In this document: positions 37,628 to 47,543 of the stretch, piece by piece
Numbering within the stretch: the first letter of the stretch is position 1
How the letters are laid out: the number at the start of each line of letters is the position of its first letter
Assembly: GCF_021129175.1 (NCBI RefSeq)
Contig: NZ_JAJOHV010000058.1
Coordinates: 62,001 to 126,000, forward strand
Direction of reading: 5' to 3'
Length of the DNA: 64,000 bases
From: Chromobacterium piscinae
GTDB lineage: Bacteria; Pseudomonadota; Gammaproteobacteria; Burkholderiales; Chromobacteriaceae
The notes under the pieces: model-generated
Told to the model about the DNA's origin: nothing
The model's database searches: none
Seen by the model: the letters and a program-made list of their open reading frames with translations, nothing else
Translations under genes and position numbers: made by a program

Positions 37628-38953
37628 ATGCAAACCAAGACCCCCTTCTTTTCGCGCCTGTACGTCCAGGTGCTGATCGCCATCGCGCTGGGCGTCACGC
37701 TCGGCGCCCTCGCGCCTGACCTCGGCGCCAAGATGAAACCGCTGGGCGACGCCTTCATCAAGTTGATCAAGATGATGATCGCCCCCATCATTTTCGCCAC
37801 CGTCGTGGTCGGCATCGCCAAGATGGGCGACATGAAGGAAGTAGGCCGCGTCGGCGTCAAGGCGCTGTTCTACTTCGAAGCCGTCACCACGCTGGCGCTG
37901 GTGATCGGCCTGGTCGTGGTCAACCTGCTGCAACCGGGCGCAGGCCTCAACATCGACCCGCACACGCTGCACGCCAAGGACATCGCCAAATACACCGCCG
38001 GCGCCAAGGAAATGAACACCGTCGATTTCCTGCTGCACATCATCCCGGACACCGTCGTCGGCGCTTTCGCCAGCGGCGAGATCCTGCAAGTGCTGACCTT
38101 CTCTGTGCTGCTGGGCCTGGCGCTGACCAAGATGGGCGACAACGGCAAGAACATCGTCCACATCCTGGACGAGTTCTCCCACGCGCTGTTCGGCGTGATC
38201 AATATGCTGATGAAGCTGGCCCCGATCGGCGCCTTCGGCGCGATGGCCTTCACCATCGGCAAGTACGGCATCGGCTCGCTGAAGCAGCTGGGCTTTTTGA
38301 TGGCCTGCGTGTATCTCACCTGCTTCGCCTTCGTTTTCATCGTGCTGGGCACCATCGCCCGCTTCTCCGGCTTCAGCCTGTGGCGTTTCCTGGTCTACAT
38401 CAAGGAAGAGATCCTGCTGGTGCTGGGCACGTCTTCGTCCGAATCGGCGCTGCCGGGCATCATGAAGAAGCTGGAGAATCTGGGTTGCTCCAAACCGGTG
38501 GTGGGCATGGTGGTGCCCACCGGCTACTCGTTCAACCTGGACGGCACCTCCATCTACCTGACCATGGCGGCGATCTTCATCGCCCAGGCCACCAATGTGA
38601 ACCTGACGCTGGGCGAGGAGCTGGCCATCATCGGCGTGCTGCTCTTGACCTCCAAGGGCGCGGCGGCAGTGACCGGCGGCGGCTTCATCACGCTGGCGGC
38701 CACGCTGGCGACGCTGGGCGGCAAGCTGCCGGTGGAAGGCCTGGCGCTGTTGATCGGCATCGATCGCTTCATGTCCGAAGCGCGCGCCATCACCAACCTG
38801 ATCGGCAACGGCGTCGCCACCGTGGTGATCGCCAAGTGGGAAAAGGCTCTGGACGTGGAAAAGATGCGCCAGGTGCTGGAGGGCGCCGAGCCGCCGGCCC
38901 CGCCCAGAAACCGGCAGGAAGCCGCGCCGGAACCGGCGCTGCAGACTTCCTGA
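37628..38953 (+). CDS. dctA: C4-dicarboxylate/cation symporter DctA
   Basis: Aerobic uptake of succinate, fumarate and malate with sodium or protons. The 441-residue protein has the DAACS family pattern: membrane helices, the serine-rich loop [22 protein letters not shown], the [13 protein letters not shown] motif and the [25 protein letters not shown] re-entrant region, ending in [22 protein letters not shown]. The ATG at 37628 has GGGAG 5 bases upstream. An inverted repeat lies in the 140-base leader region. No dctBD two-component genes are adjacent. Confidence 0.95.
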   Translation: MQTKTPFFSRLYVQVLIAIALGVTLGALAPDLGAKMKPLGDAFIKLIKMMIAPIIFATVVVGIAKMGDMKEVGRVGVKALFYFEAVTTLALVIGLVVVNLLQPGAGLNIDPHTLHAKDIAKYTAGAKEMNTVDFLLHIIPDTVVGAFASGEILQVLTFSVLLGLALTKMGDNGKNIVHILDEFSHALFGVINMLMKLAPIGAFGAMAFTIGKYGIGSLKQLGFLMACVYLTCFAFVFIVLGTIARFSGFSLWRFLVYIKEEILLVLGTSSSESALPGIMKKLENLGCSKPVVGMVVPTGYSFNLDGTSIYLTMAAIFIAQATNVNLTLGEELAIIGVLLLTSKGAAAVTGGGFITLAATLATLGGKLPVEGLALLIGIDRFMSEARAITNLIGNGVATVVIAKWEKALDVEKMRQVLEGAEPPAPPRNRQEAAPEPALQTS

Positions 38954-38975
38954 GGCGCCCGCGTCCGTTGCCGCC

Positions 38976-38999
38976 AACCCGCCGCCAGGCGGGTTTTTC
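38976..38999 (+). terminator. Intrinsic terminator after dctA
   Basis: Stem AACCCGCC / GGCGGGTT with a 4-nt loop and a T run. Confidence 0.9.
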
Positions 39000-39070
39000 G
39001 TTTCATTTAGGACGAAATTCTTGATTTCGCTGTCCGCTCGTCCACGATGAAAATGCTAGGAGGAGTGGAA

Positions 39071-39733
39071 ATGGAAGACTTTTGGGTGCAATACGGCGAT
39101 GAAATGCTGCCCGTCATCGGCGATTTCCCACGCCAAGGCAGCTATTTGCCCAGCTTCATGCTGGTGGACGACCAGAAGCGCGACGCGCCGCTGGAGGGCT
39201 TTTCCCACACGCCGAAGCTGATCGTCACCCTGTTGTCGGTCGACGAGGACGAGCACGCCGGCCTGCTGCTGTTGCGGGAAACCCGGCGCTTTCTGGACAG
39301 TTGGCCCCATCTGAAGCTGATCGTGATCACCGTCGACTCGCCGTCGTCGCTGGCGCGCGCGCGGCACGAGCACGGCCTGCCCAATATCGCGCTGCTGTCC
39401 ACGCTGCGCGGCCGCGATTTCCACAAGCGTTACGGCGTGCTGATCACCGAATACCCATTGAGCGGCTACACCTCGCCGTCCATCATCCTGGCCGACGCCG
39501 CCAACGTGGTCCATTACTCGGAACGGCTGGCGAATACCCGCGACTTCTTCAATTTCGACGCCATCGATGCGCTGCTGCAGGAAGGCGAGCAGCAAGCGAT
39601 GGCTGCCGAGCGCGAGGCCGCGGAAGCGCGGCAGGAGCAGGATGCGGAGCGGGAAAAAGGCACCGAGCGGCTGCTGGAAAAGGCCAAGCTGATCCAGGAT
39701 CAGCTAAATCGGAACGGCGGCGCCGGACGCTGA
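39071..39733 (+). CDS. Thioredoxin-fold protein related to thiol peroxidase Tpx, lacking all cysteines
   Basis: Residues about 10-180 follow the Tpx pattern: the SVDEDEHAGLLLLRETRRF stretch lines up with the Tpx active-site strand and helix. LPNIALLSTLRGRDFHKRYGVLITEYPLSGYTSPSIILADAANVVHYSE matches the Tpx C-terminal half. The peroxidatic cysteine (in Tpx, SLDTPVC) and the resolving cysteine are both gone; the 220-residue protein has no cysteine at all, so peroxidase chemistry is impossible. A charged coiled-coil tail (about 185-215, rich in Glu, Ala and Arg) is added. The ATG at 39071 follows AGGAGG. Function unknown; a binding or scaffold role is inferred. Confidence 0.7.
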   Translation: MEDFWVQYGDEMLPVIGDFPRQGSYLPSFMLVDDQKRDAPLEGFSHTPKLIVTLLSVDEDEHAGLLLLRETRRFLDSWPHLKLIVITVDSPSSLARARHEHGLPNIALLSTLRGRDFHKRYGVLITEYPLSGYTSPSIILADAANVVHYSERLANTRDFFNFDAIDALLQEGEQQAMAAEREAAEARQEQDAEREKGTERLLEKAKLIQDQLNRNGGAGR

Positions 39734-39754
39734 GCCCCGCCGGCCGCAGATAAA

Positions 39755-39783
39755 GAAAAACCGCCCGTTTCCGGGCGGTTTCT
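39755..39783 (+). terminator. Bidirectional intrinsic terminator between the Tpx-like gene and ppsA
   Basis: Stem AACCGCCCG / CGGGCGGTT with a 4-nt loop, an A run on the left and T residues on the right; it serves both convergent genes. Confidence 0.88.
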
Positions 39784-39809
39784 CATTCACCGATGGATGA
39801 CTGGCAGCC

Positions 39810-42197
39810 TTAGCTGTTCAGTTCTTTGGCCAGGTACAGCCAGGTTTCCACCACGGTGTCCGGGTTCAGCGACACGGTCTCGATGCCCTCTTCCACCAGC
39901 CACTTGGCGAAATCCGGATGGTCGGACGGGCCCTGGCCGCAGATGCCCACGTACTTGCCCAGCTTGCGGCAAGCCTGGATCGACATGTGCAGCATCGCCT
40001 TCACCGCCTCGTTGCGCTCGTCGAAGGTGGAAGCGATCGGGCCGCCGGAATCGCGGTCCACGCCCAGCGTCAGCTGGGTCATGTCGTTGGAGCCGATCGA
40101 GAAGCCGTCGAAGTGCTGCAGGAATTTCTCCGCCAGCACCGCGTTGGTCGGCAGTTCGCACATCATGATCAGGCGCAGGCCGTTTTCGCCGCGCTTCAGG
40201 CCGTTTTCAGCCAGGATCTCAACCACCTTCTCGGCTTCGGCCAGCGTGCGGACGAAGGGGATCATCACTTCCACGTTGGTCAGGCCCATCACGTCGCGCA
40301 CCTTCTTGATGGCGCGGCATTCCAGCTCGAAGCAATCGCGGAACGATTCGGCCACGTAGCGGGCGGCACCGCGGAAGCCGATCATCGGGTTTTCTTCGTG
40401 CGGCTCGTACAGCTGGCCGCCGATCAAGTTGGCGTACTCGTTGGACTTGAAGTCCGACATGCGCACGATGACCTTCTTCGGATAGAAAGCCGCGGCCAGC
40501 GTGGACACGCCTTCAGCGATCTTGTCGACGTAGAAGTCCACCGGGCTTGCGTAGCCGGCGATGCGGTCGGAAATGGTTTCCTTCAGCTCCGGGCTCAGCT
40601 TGTCGAATTCCAGCAGCGCCTTCGGGTGGATGCCGATCTGGCGGTTGATGACGAATTCCATCCGCGCCAGGCCCACGCCTTCGTTCGGCAGCTGGGCGAA
40701 GTCGAAAGCCAGTTCCGGGTTGCCGACGTTCATCATGATCTTGACCGGCGCCTTGGGCATCTTGTCCAGTTCCAGATCGATGATTTCCACATCCAGCAGG
40801 CCGTCGTAGATGTTGCCGGTGTCGCCCTCCGCGCAGGACACGGTGACCTGCATGCCGGCTTTCAGCACGCGGGTGGCGTCGCCGCAGCCGACCACGGCCG
40901 GGATGCCCAATTCGCGCGCGATGATGGCCGCGTGGCAGGTGCGGCCGCCGCGGTTAGTGACGATGGCGGCTGCGCGCTTCATCACCGGTTCCCAATCCGG
41001 GTCGGTCATGTCGGTCACCAGCACGTCGCCGGGTTTGACCTGATCCATCTCGGACGCGTCGCGGATGGTGCGCACGGTGCCCTGGCCGATCTTCTGGCCG
41101 ATGGCGCGGCCTTCGCACAGGATTTCGGACTTGCTGTTCAGGCGGTAGCGACGCAGGGTGTCCTTGCGGTCTTCCTGCGACTTAACGGTTTCCGGACGCG
41201 CCTGCAGGATGTACAGCTTGCCGTCCACGCCGTCGCGGCCCCACTCGATGTCCATCGGGCGGCCGTAATGCTTTTCGATGATCAGCGCGTACTCGGCCAG
41301 TTCGGCCACTTCCGCGTCGTTGATCGAGAATTCTTTGCGCAGCGCCGGCTCCACATCCACGGTCTTGACCGAGCGGCCCGCTTGCGAGGCGTCGGTGAAC
41401 TCCATCTTGATCAGCTTGGAGCCCATGGTCTTGCGCAGCACTGCCGGGCGGCCGGCTTTCAGCGTCGGCTTGTGCACGTAGAACTCGTCCGGGTTCACGG
41501 CGCCCTGCACCACGGTTTCGCCCAGGCCGTAGGAGGCGGTGATGAACACCACGTCTTCAAAACCGGATTCGGTGTCGATGGTGAACATCACGCCGGCCGC
41601 GCCCATATCGGAACGCACCATGCGCTGCACGCCGGCGGACAAGGCCACCACATCGTGGGCGAAGCCCTTGTGCACGCGGTAGGAGATGGCGCGGTCGTTG
41701 TAGAGGGAGGCGAAAACGTGCTTCATCGCATCCTTGACATTGTCAAGGCCGCGGATATTCAGGAAGGTTTCTTGCTGGCCTGCGAACGAGGCATCGGGAA
41801 GGTCTTCGGCGGTGGCGGAAGAGCGGACCGCTACGGAGATGTCGGCGCCGCCGGCGTCGGCCACCATCTTGTCCCAGGCTTCCTTGATGTCTGCATCCAG
41901 TTTGGCCGGGAACGGGGTGTCGATGATCCACTGGCGGATTTCCTTGCCCACCCGGGCCAGTTCGCTGACGTCGTCGATATCGAGTTTGGCGAGCGCGGCG
42001 CTGATCTTGTCGGCCAGGCCATTATGCTGCAGGAAATCCCGGTACGCCTGGGCGGTGGTGGCAAAGCCGCCGGGAACACGAACGCCGGAACCCGCCAGCT
42101 GACTGATCATTTCACCGAGGGAGGCGTTCTTGCCGCCTACCTCTTCCACGTCGGTCATACGCAGCTTCTCGAACCAGATGACGTAGTTGTCTGCCAT
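39810..42197 (-). CDS. ppsA: Phosphoenolpyruvate synthase
   Basis: Makes phosphoenolpyruvate from pyruvate, ATP and water for gluconeogenesis. The 795-residue protein has the N-terminal ATP-grasp domain ([39 protein letters not shown]), the phosphohistidine swivel domain with [18 protein letters not shown], and the C-terminal PEP-binding barrel ([27 protein letters not shown], and [14 protein letters not shown]). The ATG at 42197 with AGGAAG upstream is preferred over a GTG one codon earlier. It is divergent from its regulator ppsR, a conserved arrangement. A TAGAAT -10 box lies about 40 bases upstream. Confidence 0.97.
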   Translation of the reverse strand: MADNYVIWFEKLRMTDVEEVGGKNASLGEMISQLAGSGVRVPGGFATTAQAYRDFLQHNGLADKISAALAKLDIDDVSELARVGKEIRQWIIDTPFPAKLDADIKEAWDKMVADAGGADISVAVRSSATAEDLPDASFAGQQETFLNIRGLDNVKDAMKHVFASLYNDRAISYRVHKGFAHDVVALSAGVQRMVRSDMGAAGVMFTIDTESGFEDVVFITASYGLGETVVQGAVNPDEFYVHKPTLKAGRPAVLRKTMGSKLIKMEFTDASQAGRSVKTVDVEPALRKEFSINDAEVAELAEYALIIEKHYGRPMDIEWGRDGVDGKLYILQARPETVKSQEDRKDTLRRYRLNSKSEILCEGRAIGQKIGQGTVRTIRDASEMDQVKPGDVLVTDMTDPDWEPVMKRAAAIVTNRGGRTCHAAIIARELGIPAVVGCGDATRVLKAGMQVTVSCAEGDTGNIYDGLLDVEIIDLELDKMPKAPVKIMMNVGNPELAFDFAQLPNEGVGLARMEFVINRQIGIHPKALLEFDKLSPELKETISDRIAGYASPVDFYVDKIAEGVSTLAAAFYPKKVIVRMSDFKSNEYANLIGGQLYEPHEENPMIGFRGAARYVAESFRDCFELECRAIKKVRDVMGLTNVEVMIPFVRTLAEAEKVVEILAENGLKRGENGLRLIMMCELPTNAVLAEKFLQHFDGFSIGSNDMTQLTLGVDRDSGGPIASTFDERNEAVKAMLHMSIQACRKLGKYVGICGQGPSDHPDFAKWLVEEGIETVSLNPDTVVETWLYLAKELNS

Positions 42198-42327
42198 CAC
42201 TTCACTTCCTGTGTTGGGATTGGGACGATGGGCCGCATTCTAGCCGAATTACGTGCGAATTGCGTAGCATCTTTTGCGCTGCACAAGACTTTTTGCGACA
42301 GGATGGTCGACAAAATCAATACAATCA

Positions 42328-42390
42328 AACAGTTGTTTTGAAAATGACTGTTCGTAATAGTTATTTGTCATGTAATTTTATGATTACATG
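42328..42390. promoter_or_regulatory. Inverted repeats in the ppsA-ppsR intergenic region
   Basis: The 282-base AT-rich spacer holds two inverted repeats: AACAGT / ACTGTT (42328-42333 and 42347-42352) and CATGTAAT / ATTACATG (42369-42376 and 42383-42390). Either could be a transcription-factor site; no factor is assigned. I see no gene in this spacer. Confidence 0.35.
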
Positions 42391-42479
42391 AAGAAAACGA
42401 ACTGGCTCACGCCATATCGCCGCCGCCCGCGCCGGTATACACTTTGCAGCAGGCAAATCCACCATCCGCAGGGTCATCC

Positions 42480-43301
42480 ATGTCGCACCACCGTTCAGCC
42501 TTCTTCATTTCAGACCGCACCGGCATCACCGCAGAATCGCTGGGCCACACGCTGCTGACCCAGTTCGACGCGCTGGACTTCCAGCGCGAGACCGTGCCTT
42601 TCGTCGACACCGTGGAAAAGGCGCGCGCGCTGGCCGAGCGGATCAGCGAAATCGCCGAACGCGACCACCTGCGCCCGCTGGTCTTCACCAGCATCGTCAA
42701 CCCGGAGGTGCGCGAGGCGCTGCGGCTGGAAAACGTGGTGTTGATCGACTTCTTCGAGACCTTCATCGGCCGCTTGGAGGATGAGATCGGGCAAAAGGCG
42801 ACGCTGACGGTGGGCAAGGCCCACGGCATGGTCAACGAGGAGAAATACGATCACCGGATCGAGGCGGTGAACTTCTCGCTGAACCACGACGACGGCGTCA
42901 AGCTGAAAGACCTGGACGAAGCCGATGTGATCCTGGTGGGCGTGTCCCGCTCCGGCAAAACGCCGACCTGCCTCTACCTGGCGCTGCAATACGGCATCCG
43001 CGCCGCCAACTACCCGCTGACGCCGGAAGACCTGGGCAGCCCGACCCTGCCCAAGATCCTGCTGCCGTTCAAGGACAAGATGTTCGGCCTCACCATCGAT
43101 CCCAACCGGCTGCACCACATTCGCTCGGAGCGCCGGCCGGATTCCAAGTACGCCAGCATGGACAACTGCCGCCGCGAGGTGAACGAGGCGGAATCGATGT
43201 TCCGCCATCACGGCGTGCCCTTCATCAGTACCACCCACAAGTCGATTGAGGAAATCGCTTCCACCATCATGCACAAGGCTTCGCTGGGCCGGAAGTTCTG
43301 A
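42480..43301 (+). CDS. ppsR: PEP synthase regulatory protein (bifunctional kinase/pyrophosphorylase)
   Basis: Switches PpsA off by ADP-dependent phosphorylation and on by phosphate-dependent dephosphorylation. The 273-residue protein has the DUF299 pattern: [20 protein letters not shown] at the N terminus, the P-loop [15 protein letters not shown], and the [17 protein letters not shown] region. The ATG at 42480 gives the usual start [12 protein letters not shown]. It is divergent from its target ppsA. Confidence 0.95.
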   Translation: MSHHRSAFFISDRTGITAESLGHTLLTQFDALDFQRETVPFVDTVEKARALAERISEIAERDHLRPLVFTSIVNPEVREALRLENVVLIDFFETFIGRLEDEIGQKATLTVGKAHGMVNEEKYDHRIEAVNFSLNHDDGVKLKDLDEADVILVGVSRSGKTPTCLYLALQYGIRAANYPLTPEDLGSPTLPKILLPFKDKMFGLTIDPNRLHHIRSERRPDSKYASMDNCRREVNEAESMFRHHGVPFISTTHKSIEEIASTIMHKASLGRKF

Positions 43302-43319
43302 TCCCGGCGCGGGCGGCGC

Positions 43320-43682
43320 CTAACCGCCCGCGCGCTTGGCCTTGAAGCCCAGCCTGGCCAGCTCGGAAATCACGATCTCCACGTGCTCGCCCTGGATCTC
43401 CAGCGTCCAGTCCTTGACCGTGCCGCCGCTGCCGCAGCGCGCGCGCAGCTGCTTCCCCACCTTGGCCAGTTCGTCGGCCGTCAACTGCAGCCCCTTCACC
43501 ACTGTCACCGCCTTGCCGCCGCGTCCCTTGGTTTCCCTGAACACTCGGATAATGCCATCGCCGGCTGGCGCGGCCGGCGCCTTGCAGCGGCATTGGGCCT
43601 CGGGCTGCCCGCATTCCGGACACATCCGGCCATGCTCGGTGGAATACACCAATCCGCCCGTTCTCTCTCTCGCCATCGTCAT
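43320..43682 (-). CDS. yciH: Translation initiation factor SUI1/eIF1-like protein YciH
   Basis: Bacterial homologue of eIF1; reported in E. coli to affect initiation fidelity under stress. The 120-residue protein has a short N-terminal cysteine motif (CPECGQPEAQCRC) and a SUI1 domain with IRVFRETKGRGGKAVTVVKGL, RARCGSGGTVKDWTLEIQG and the C-terminal LARLGFKAKRAGG. The start is ambiguous: ATG at 43682 or at 43676, both served by GGGAG. It converges with ppsR, with 18 bases between stops. Confidence 0.9.
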   Translation of the reverse strand: MTMARERTGGLVYSTEHGRMCPECGQPEAQCRCKAPAAPAGDGIIRVFRETKGRGGKAVTVVKGLQLTADELAKVGKQLRARCGSGGTVKDWTLEIQGEHVEIVISELARLGFKAKRAGG

Positions 43683-43827
43683 CTCGCTCCCGGCATGAAC
43701 ACCCATGCCATCCAGGCAAGGCGTCGACAGACGCTATGCCATTGTTTATTTGTAAATTTCCTGAAAAAAGCAGAACAATAGCAACTATTCGCTCTCCAAT
43801 ATTGTGAATATTGCCAAAGAGAGCGCC

Positions 43828-44127
43828 ATGAATCTGCCCGATCCCAATCTATCGCCCATCGCGGCATTGCGGCAGCCCGCTCCGCGGCGGGTCGACGGCG
43901 TCGCCGCCGCGAACCAGGGACAAACGCCTGCCCAGCGCGAACTGGCTGAAATGCTGTTCCGCCGGCTGCTGAACAGCCAGCAGGCCGCGCCCAGTCCTGC
44001 GCAATCCCGCTCAGCCCCGTTGGACTCAAGTGCGGGCCTGAGCACGCTGGAATTCGCCCGGCGCCATACCCAGATGGCGACGGAACGCCGCGCCAAACGC
44101 GCTCAGGGACTGATACCCTACCTGTAA
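43828..44127 (+). CDS. Hypothetical protein, 99 residues
   Basis: Not recognised. The product starts MNLPDPNLSPIAALRQPAP and contains an amphipathic stretch (TPAQRELAEMLFRRLLNSQQ) and a basic end (HTQMATERRAKRAQGLIPYL). An AGAGAG site lies about 6 bases before the ATG, and an AT-rich promoter-like region (43720-43810) separates it from the divergent yciH gene, which favours a real gene. Against it, its last 102 bases run antisense to the well-conserved end of the AraC-type gene. No domain is visible. Confidence 0.45.
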   Translation: MNLPDPNLSPIAALRQPAPRRVDGVAAANQGQTPAQRELAEMLFRRLLNSQQAAPSPAQSRSAPLDSSAGLSTLEFARRHTQMATERRAKRAQGLIPYL

Positions 44128-44778
44128 CGCGGTCTCCCCCACCGCCGCGCCGCCGCTGAGCAGGCGCACAGCCTCCAGCAGCCTGGCCTGTCCCAGCCAA
44201 TTGCCGAACGACACCCCGGTTTCCCTGGCGAACGCCCGCGTCAGGCTGGCGCGGGAAAACCCATGCGCGGCCGCCAGCTCGTCCAGCAGCCACCCCCGGC
44301 TCAGATCCGCCAACACCCGCCGGCACAACGCGCGCAAGCGGCGCTCGGCCGGCAATGGCAGTTGCTGCGGCAAGGGAGCCAATTGCAGCAGCTCGTCGAC
44401 GATCACTCCGGCCAGCCGTTGCCGGCGGCCGGTCCACGGCTCCGCCTCGTAGCTCAACTGCCTCTCCAGCAGCAGGCCCATCATGCCGCCGGCCGGCACC
44501 ACTCTCGCCTCGGCGGGGAGATCCGGGTAGGCGGCGCGGTCGGCATAGGCCGTCACGCCATCCAGCTCCGCCAGCGGTTCGGCGCTATGCGCCATGCCGG
44601 CGGGAATCCAGCCGACCTGCCCCGCGGCCATCAGCCAGCGCATGGTCTCGCTCTGGCACAGCATCGCGCCGCGGCGCAGATAAATCAGTTGGCCGACCTC
44701 ATGGACATGGCTGGCGACCCCGCCGCGCGACACCCCTTGCACCGCCAGACAGCGAAACGGCAGATTGACCGTATCCAT
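44026..44778 (-). CDS. AraC family transcriptional regulator
   Basis: The 250-residue protein has an N-terminal cupin-like effector domain (GQLIYLRRGAMLCQSETMRWLMAAGQVGWIPAG) and a C-terminal pair of helix-turn-helix motifs (GWLLDELAAAHGFSRASLTRAFARETG and VGETALQVGYQSLSAFGAAFRRHLGMAPGEF). This order is typical of the AraC subfamily with an N-terminal sensor. It is divergent from the SnoaL-like gene and may control it; the effector is unknown. Confidence 0.88.
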   Translation of the reverse strand: MDTVNLPFRCLAVQGVSRGGVASHVHEVGQLIYLRRGAMLCQSETMRWLMAAGQVGWIPAGMAHSAEPLAELDGVTAYADRAAYPDLPAEARVVPAGGMMGLLLERQLSYEAEPWTGRRQRLAGVIVDELLQLAPLPQQLPLPAERRLRALCRRVLADLSRGWLLDELAAAHGFSRASLTRAFARETGVSFGNWLGQARLLEAVRLLSGGAAVGETALQVGYQSLSAFGAAFRRHLGMAPGEFQRAQART

Positions 44779-44893
44779 GATTGATCCGATTGAGACAATA
44801 CTTGATACTTTGCCGCTAACGCATCAAACCGTAAAGCTCCTACAGTGTCGTCATCCACCATCGGCGCGGCGCGCCACCTCAGGAGACTGCACC

Positions 44894-45304
44894 ATGAGCT
44901 CTTCCCTCCAAGCCCCCGACAACCTCGCCATCGTCCGCGGCATGTTCGCCGAGCTGATCGAAGCCGGCCGCGTCGACGACGACAGCATCGCCCGCTACAT
45001 GGCGCCCGGCTACCGCCAGCGCGTCGACGGCCGCGAGCTGGATCTGGCCGGCTTCAAGAGCCACCTGCGCATGCAGCGCGAAGTCGTGGAAAAAATGGCG
45101 GTGCATTTCCTGGCCGTCGCCCAGGACGACGACTGCGTGCTGACCCACCATCAGGTGCATGTCGCCAAAAAAGACGGCAGCGCCGCCCGCTTCCAGGTGC
45201 AGGCCCATATTACGCTGCGCGACGGCAAAATCGTCGCCTGCGACGAGCTGACCCGCCAACTGGAAGGCCCGGCCGCCGACCATGACCTCGGCTCGCGCCA
45301 CTGA
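44894..45304 (+). CDS. SnoaL-like / NTF2-fold protein
   Basis: A 136-residue protein of the cone-shaped NTF2-like fold, seen in polyketide cyclases and many small enzymes or binding proteins. The pattern is an N-terminal helix region (NLAIVRGMFAELIEAGRVDDDSIARYMAPGYRQRVDGREL), then strands VHFLAVAQDDDCVLTHHQVHV, FQVQAHITLRDGKIVACDEL. The ATG at 44894 has AGGAG 8 bases upstream. It is divergent from an AraC regulator. No catalytic function can be assigned. Confidence 0.75.
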   Translation: MSSSLQAPDNLAIVRGMFAELIEAGRVDDDSIARYMAPGYRQRVDGRELDLAGFKSHLRMQREVVEKMAVHFLAVAQDDDCVLTHHQVHVAKKDGSAARFQVQAHITLRDGKIVACDELTRQLEGPAADHDLGSRH

Positions 45305-45316
45305 AGCGCAAGGGGC

Positions 45317-45346
45317 TTGACGCGGCGCGCGGCCCCGTGTTTTGAT
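45317..45346 (+). promoter_or_regulatory. Candidate promoter of the trpS attenuator
   Basis: TTGACG (45317-45322) and TTTGAT (45341-45346) are 18 bases apart. The predicted start point falls at or next to the A of the leader-peptide ATG (45353), so the transcript could be leaderless. Confidence 0.45.
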
Positions 45347-45352
45347 GAAGGA

Positions 45353-45406
45353 ATGAAAACCGCACCCGCATTCGCAATCCGATTTTGGTGGTGGCGCCTC
45401 TCCTAG
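45353..45406 (+). CDS. trpS leader peptide with three consecutive Trp codons
   Basis: A 17-codon frame, MKTAPAFAIRFWWWRLS, ends in TAG at 45404-45406. Codons 12-14 are TGG TGG TGG, far beyond chance for a rare amino acid. No properly spaced ribosome site precedes the ATG (AAGGA abuts it), consistent with a leaderless or weakly initiated peptide. Stalling of the ribosome at the Trp codons when charged tRNA-Trp is scarce would free the downstream RNA to form the antiterminator. Confidence 0.8.
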   Translation: MKTAPAFAIRFWWWRLS

Positions 45407-45475
45407 GCGGCGCCGGCGAACGCATATGCAATAAAAACCCGGAGGCTGCCGACAAGGCGCACCGGGTTTGTTTTT
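45393..45475 (+). promoter_or_regulatory. Tryptophan attenuator upstream of trpS
   Basis: Three competing structures are visible. The pause hairpin pairs GGCGCC (45393-45398, overlapping the last leader codons) with GGCGCC (45409-45414). The antiterminator pairs GGCGGC and CCGG (45406-45416) with CCGG and GCTGCC (45439-45450). The terminator pairs AAACCCGG (45435-45442) with CCGGGTTT (45462-45469), followed by a T-rich tail. The antiterminator uses the left arm of the terminator, as attenuation requires. Confidence 0.78.
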
Positions 45476-45477
45476 AG

Positions 45478-46557
<1,080 letters not shown>

Positions 46558-46639
46558 CGCGCCACGGGCTGGCGGGCTTCAGGGCTTCGCCAGCCGCTCA
46601 TGCGCAAGCGCCGATGCCGCGCTTTCAAGGAGACCATGT

Positions 46640-46945
46640 ATGGACAGCGTTTTTCAATGCCAGGACCTAGCTGAAGTCAGGGAACAGATAGACCGCGTCG
46701 ACCGCTCGCTGGTGGCGCTGATCGCCGAGCGCGGCATTTACGTGCGCCAGGCGGCGGCGTTCAAACACAGCCGCGAAGAAGTGGAAGGCGGCAAGCGGGT
46801 GGACCAGGTGATGCGCCGCGTCGAGCGGCTGGCCGGCGAACTGGGCGCGGACCCCGCGCTGACCGCGGCGGTCTACCGCACGATGATAGAGTACTTCGTC
46901 GCCGACGAGATGGCGGCTTTCCGCGAACGGGCCGCCGGAGATTGA
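46640..46945 (+). CDS. Chorismate mutase, AroQ/PchB type
   Basis: Small all-helical chorismate mutase (or isochorismate-pyruvate lyase) of 101 residues. Family features are LAEVREQIDRVDRSLVALIAERGIYVRQAAAFK, with the first-helix arginine and the RxxLVxxIAxR/AAxFK pattern, then RVDQVMRRVERLAGELGADPALTAAVYRTMIEYFV. It lies 82 bases after trpS on the same strand. In phenylalanine/tyrosine synthesis it would divert chorismate from tryptophan. No siderophore genes are near, which favours mutase over lyase. Confidence 0.8.
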   Translation: MDSVFQCQDLAEVREQIDRVDRSLVALIAERGIYVRQAAAFKHSREEVEGGKRVDQVMRRVERLAGELGADPALTAAVYRTMIEYFVADEMAAFRERAAGD

Positions 46946-47031
46946 GGCGGCGAACGGCTTTGCCTACAATCGTCCCGTCCTGTGACCCTGTCCGGCCGCT
47001 CCAGGCGGCCGGCCCACGCCGGAGAAAACCG

Positions 47032-47496
47032 ATGAAACAAGCCGCCCTGCTGCTGCTCGCCTGCCTGTCCCTGCCGGCCCTGGCCGAAGAGGTGGGCGAA
47101 GTGTCCACCACCTTCAAGCTGCTCAGTCCCAACGACAAGGTGGTGGTGGAAGCCTTTGACGATCCCTCGGTGCAAGGCGTCGCCTGCTACGTGTCGCGCG
47201 CCAAGACCGGGGGCTACAAGGGCGCGATGGGATTGGCCAAGGATCCGTCCCGCTTCTCCGTCGCCTGCCGCCAGGTGGGCGCGATCCGCTTCAGCAAGCC
47301 GATTCCGCCGCAAGAGCAAGTTTTCAAGGAGGGCGCGTCCTTCGTGTTCAAGCACGTGCGCGTGGTGCGCATCGTCGACGCCAAGCGCAATGTGCTGACC
47401 TACCTCACCTACTCGGACAAGCTGGTGGACGGCAGCCCGGACAATGCGATCACCGCGGTGGCGGTGCTGGACCAGAAGATCCCGCTCAAAAAATAA
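47032..47496 (+). CDS. creA: CreA family periplasmic protein
   Basis: A 154-residue secreted protein of unknown function. A signal peptide (MKQAALLLLACLSLPALA) is followed by the family pattern VGEVSTTFKLLSPNDKVVVEAFDDPSVQGVACYVSRAKTGGYKG and CRQVGAIRF with the two conserved cysteines, then VFKHVRVVRIVDAKRNVLTYLTYSDKLVDGSPDNAI. The ATG at 47032 is preceded by GGAGA. It converges with the metallo-hydrolase gene. Confidence 0.9.
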   Translation: MKQAALLLLACLSLPALAEEVGEVSTTFKLLSPNDKVVVEAFDDPSVQGVACYVSRAKTGGYKGAMGLAKDPSRFSVACRQVGAIRFSKPIPPQEQVFKEGASFVFKHVRVVRIVDAKRNVLTYLTYSDKLVDGSPDNAITAVAVLDQKIPLKK

Positions 47497-47543
47497 ATAT
47501 CACAAGCCATTGAAAAAAATCATGTTTTTTAACATGACAACCA

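Noticed and set aside
39918-42341. Long plus-strand frame of about 800 codons over ppsA
   Set aside because: Antisense shadow of ppsA, rich in His, Gln and Ala with no domain.
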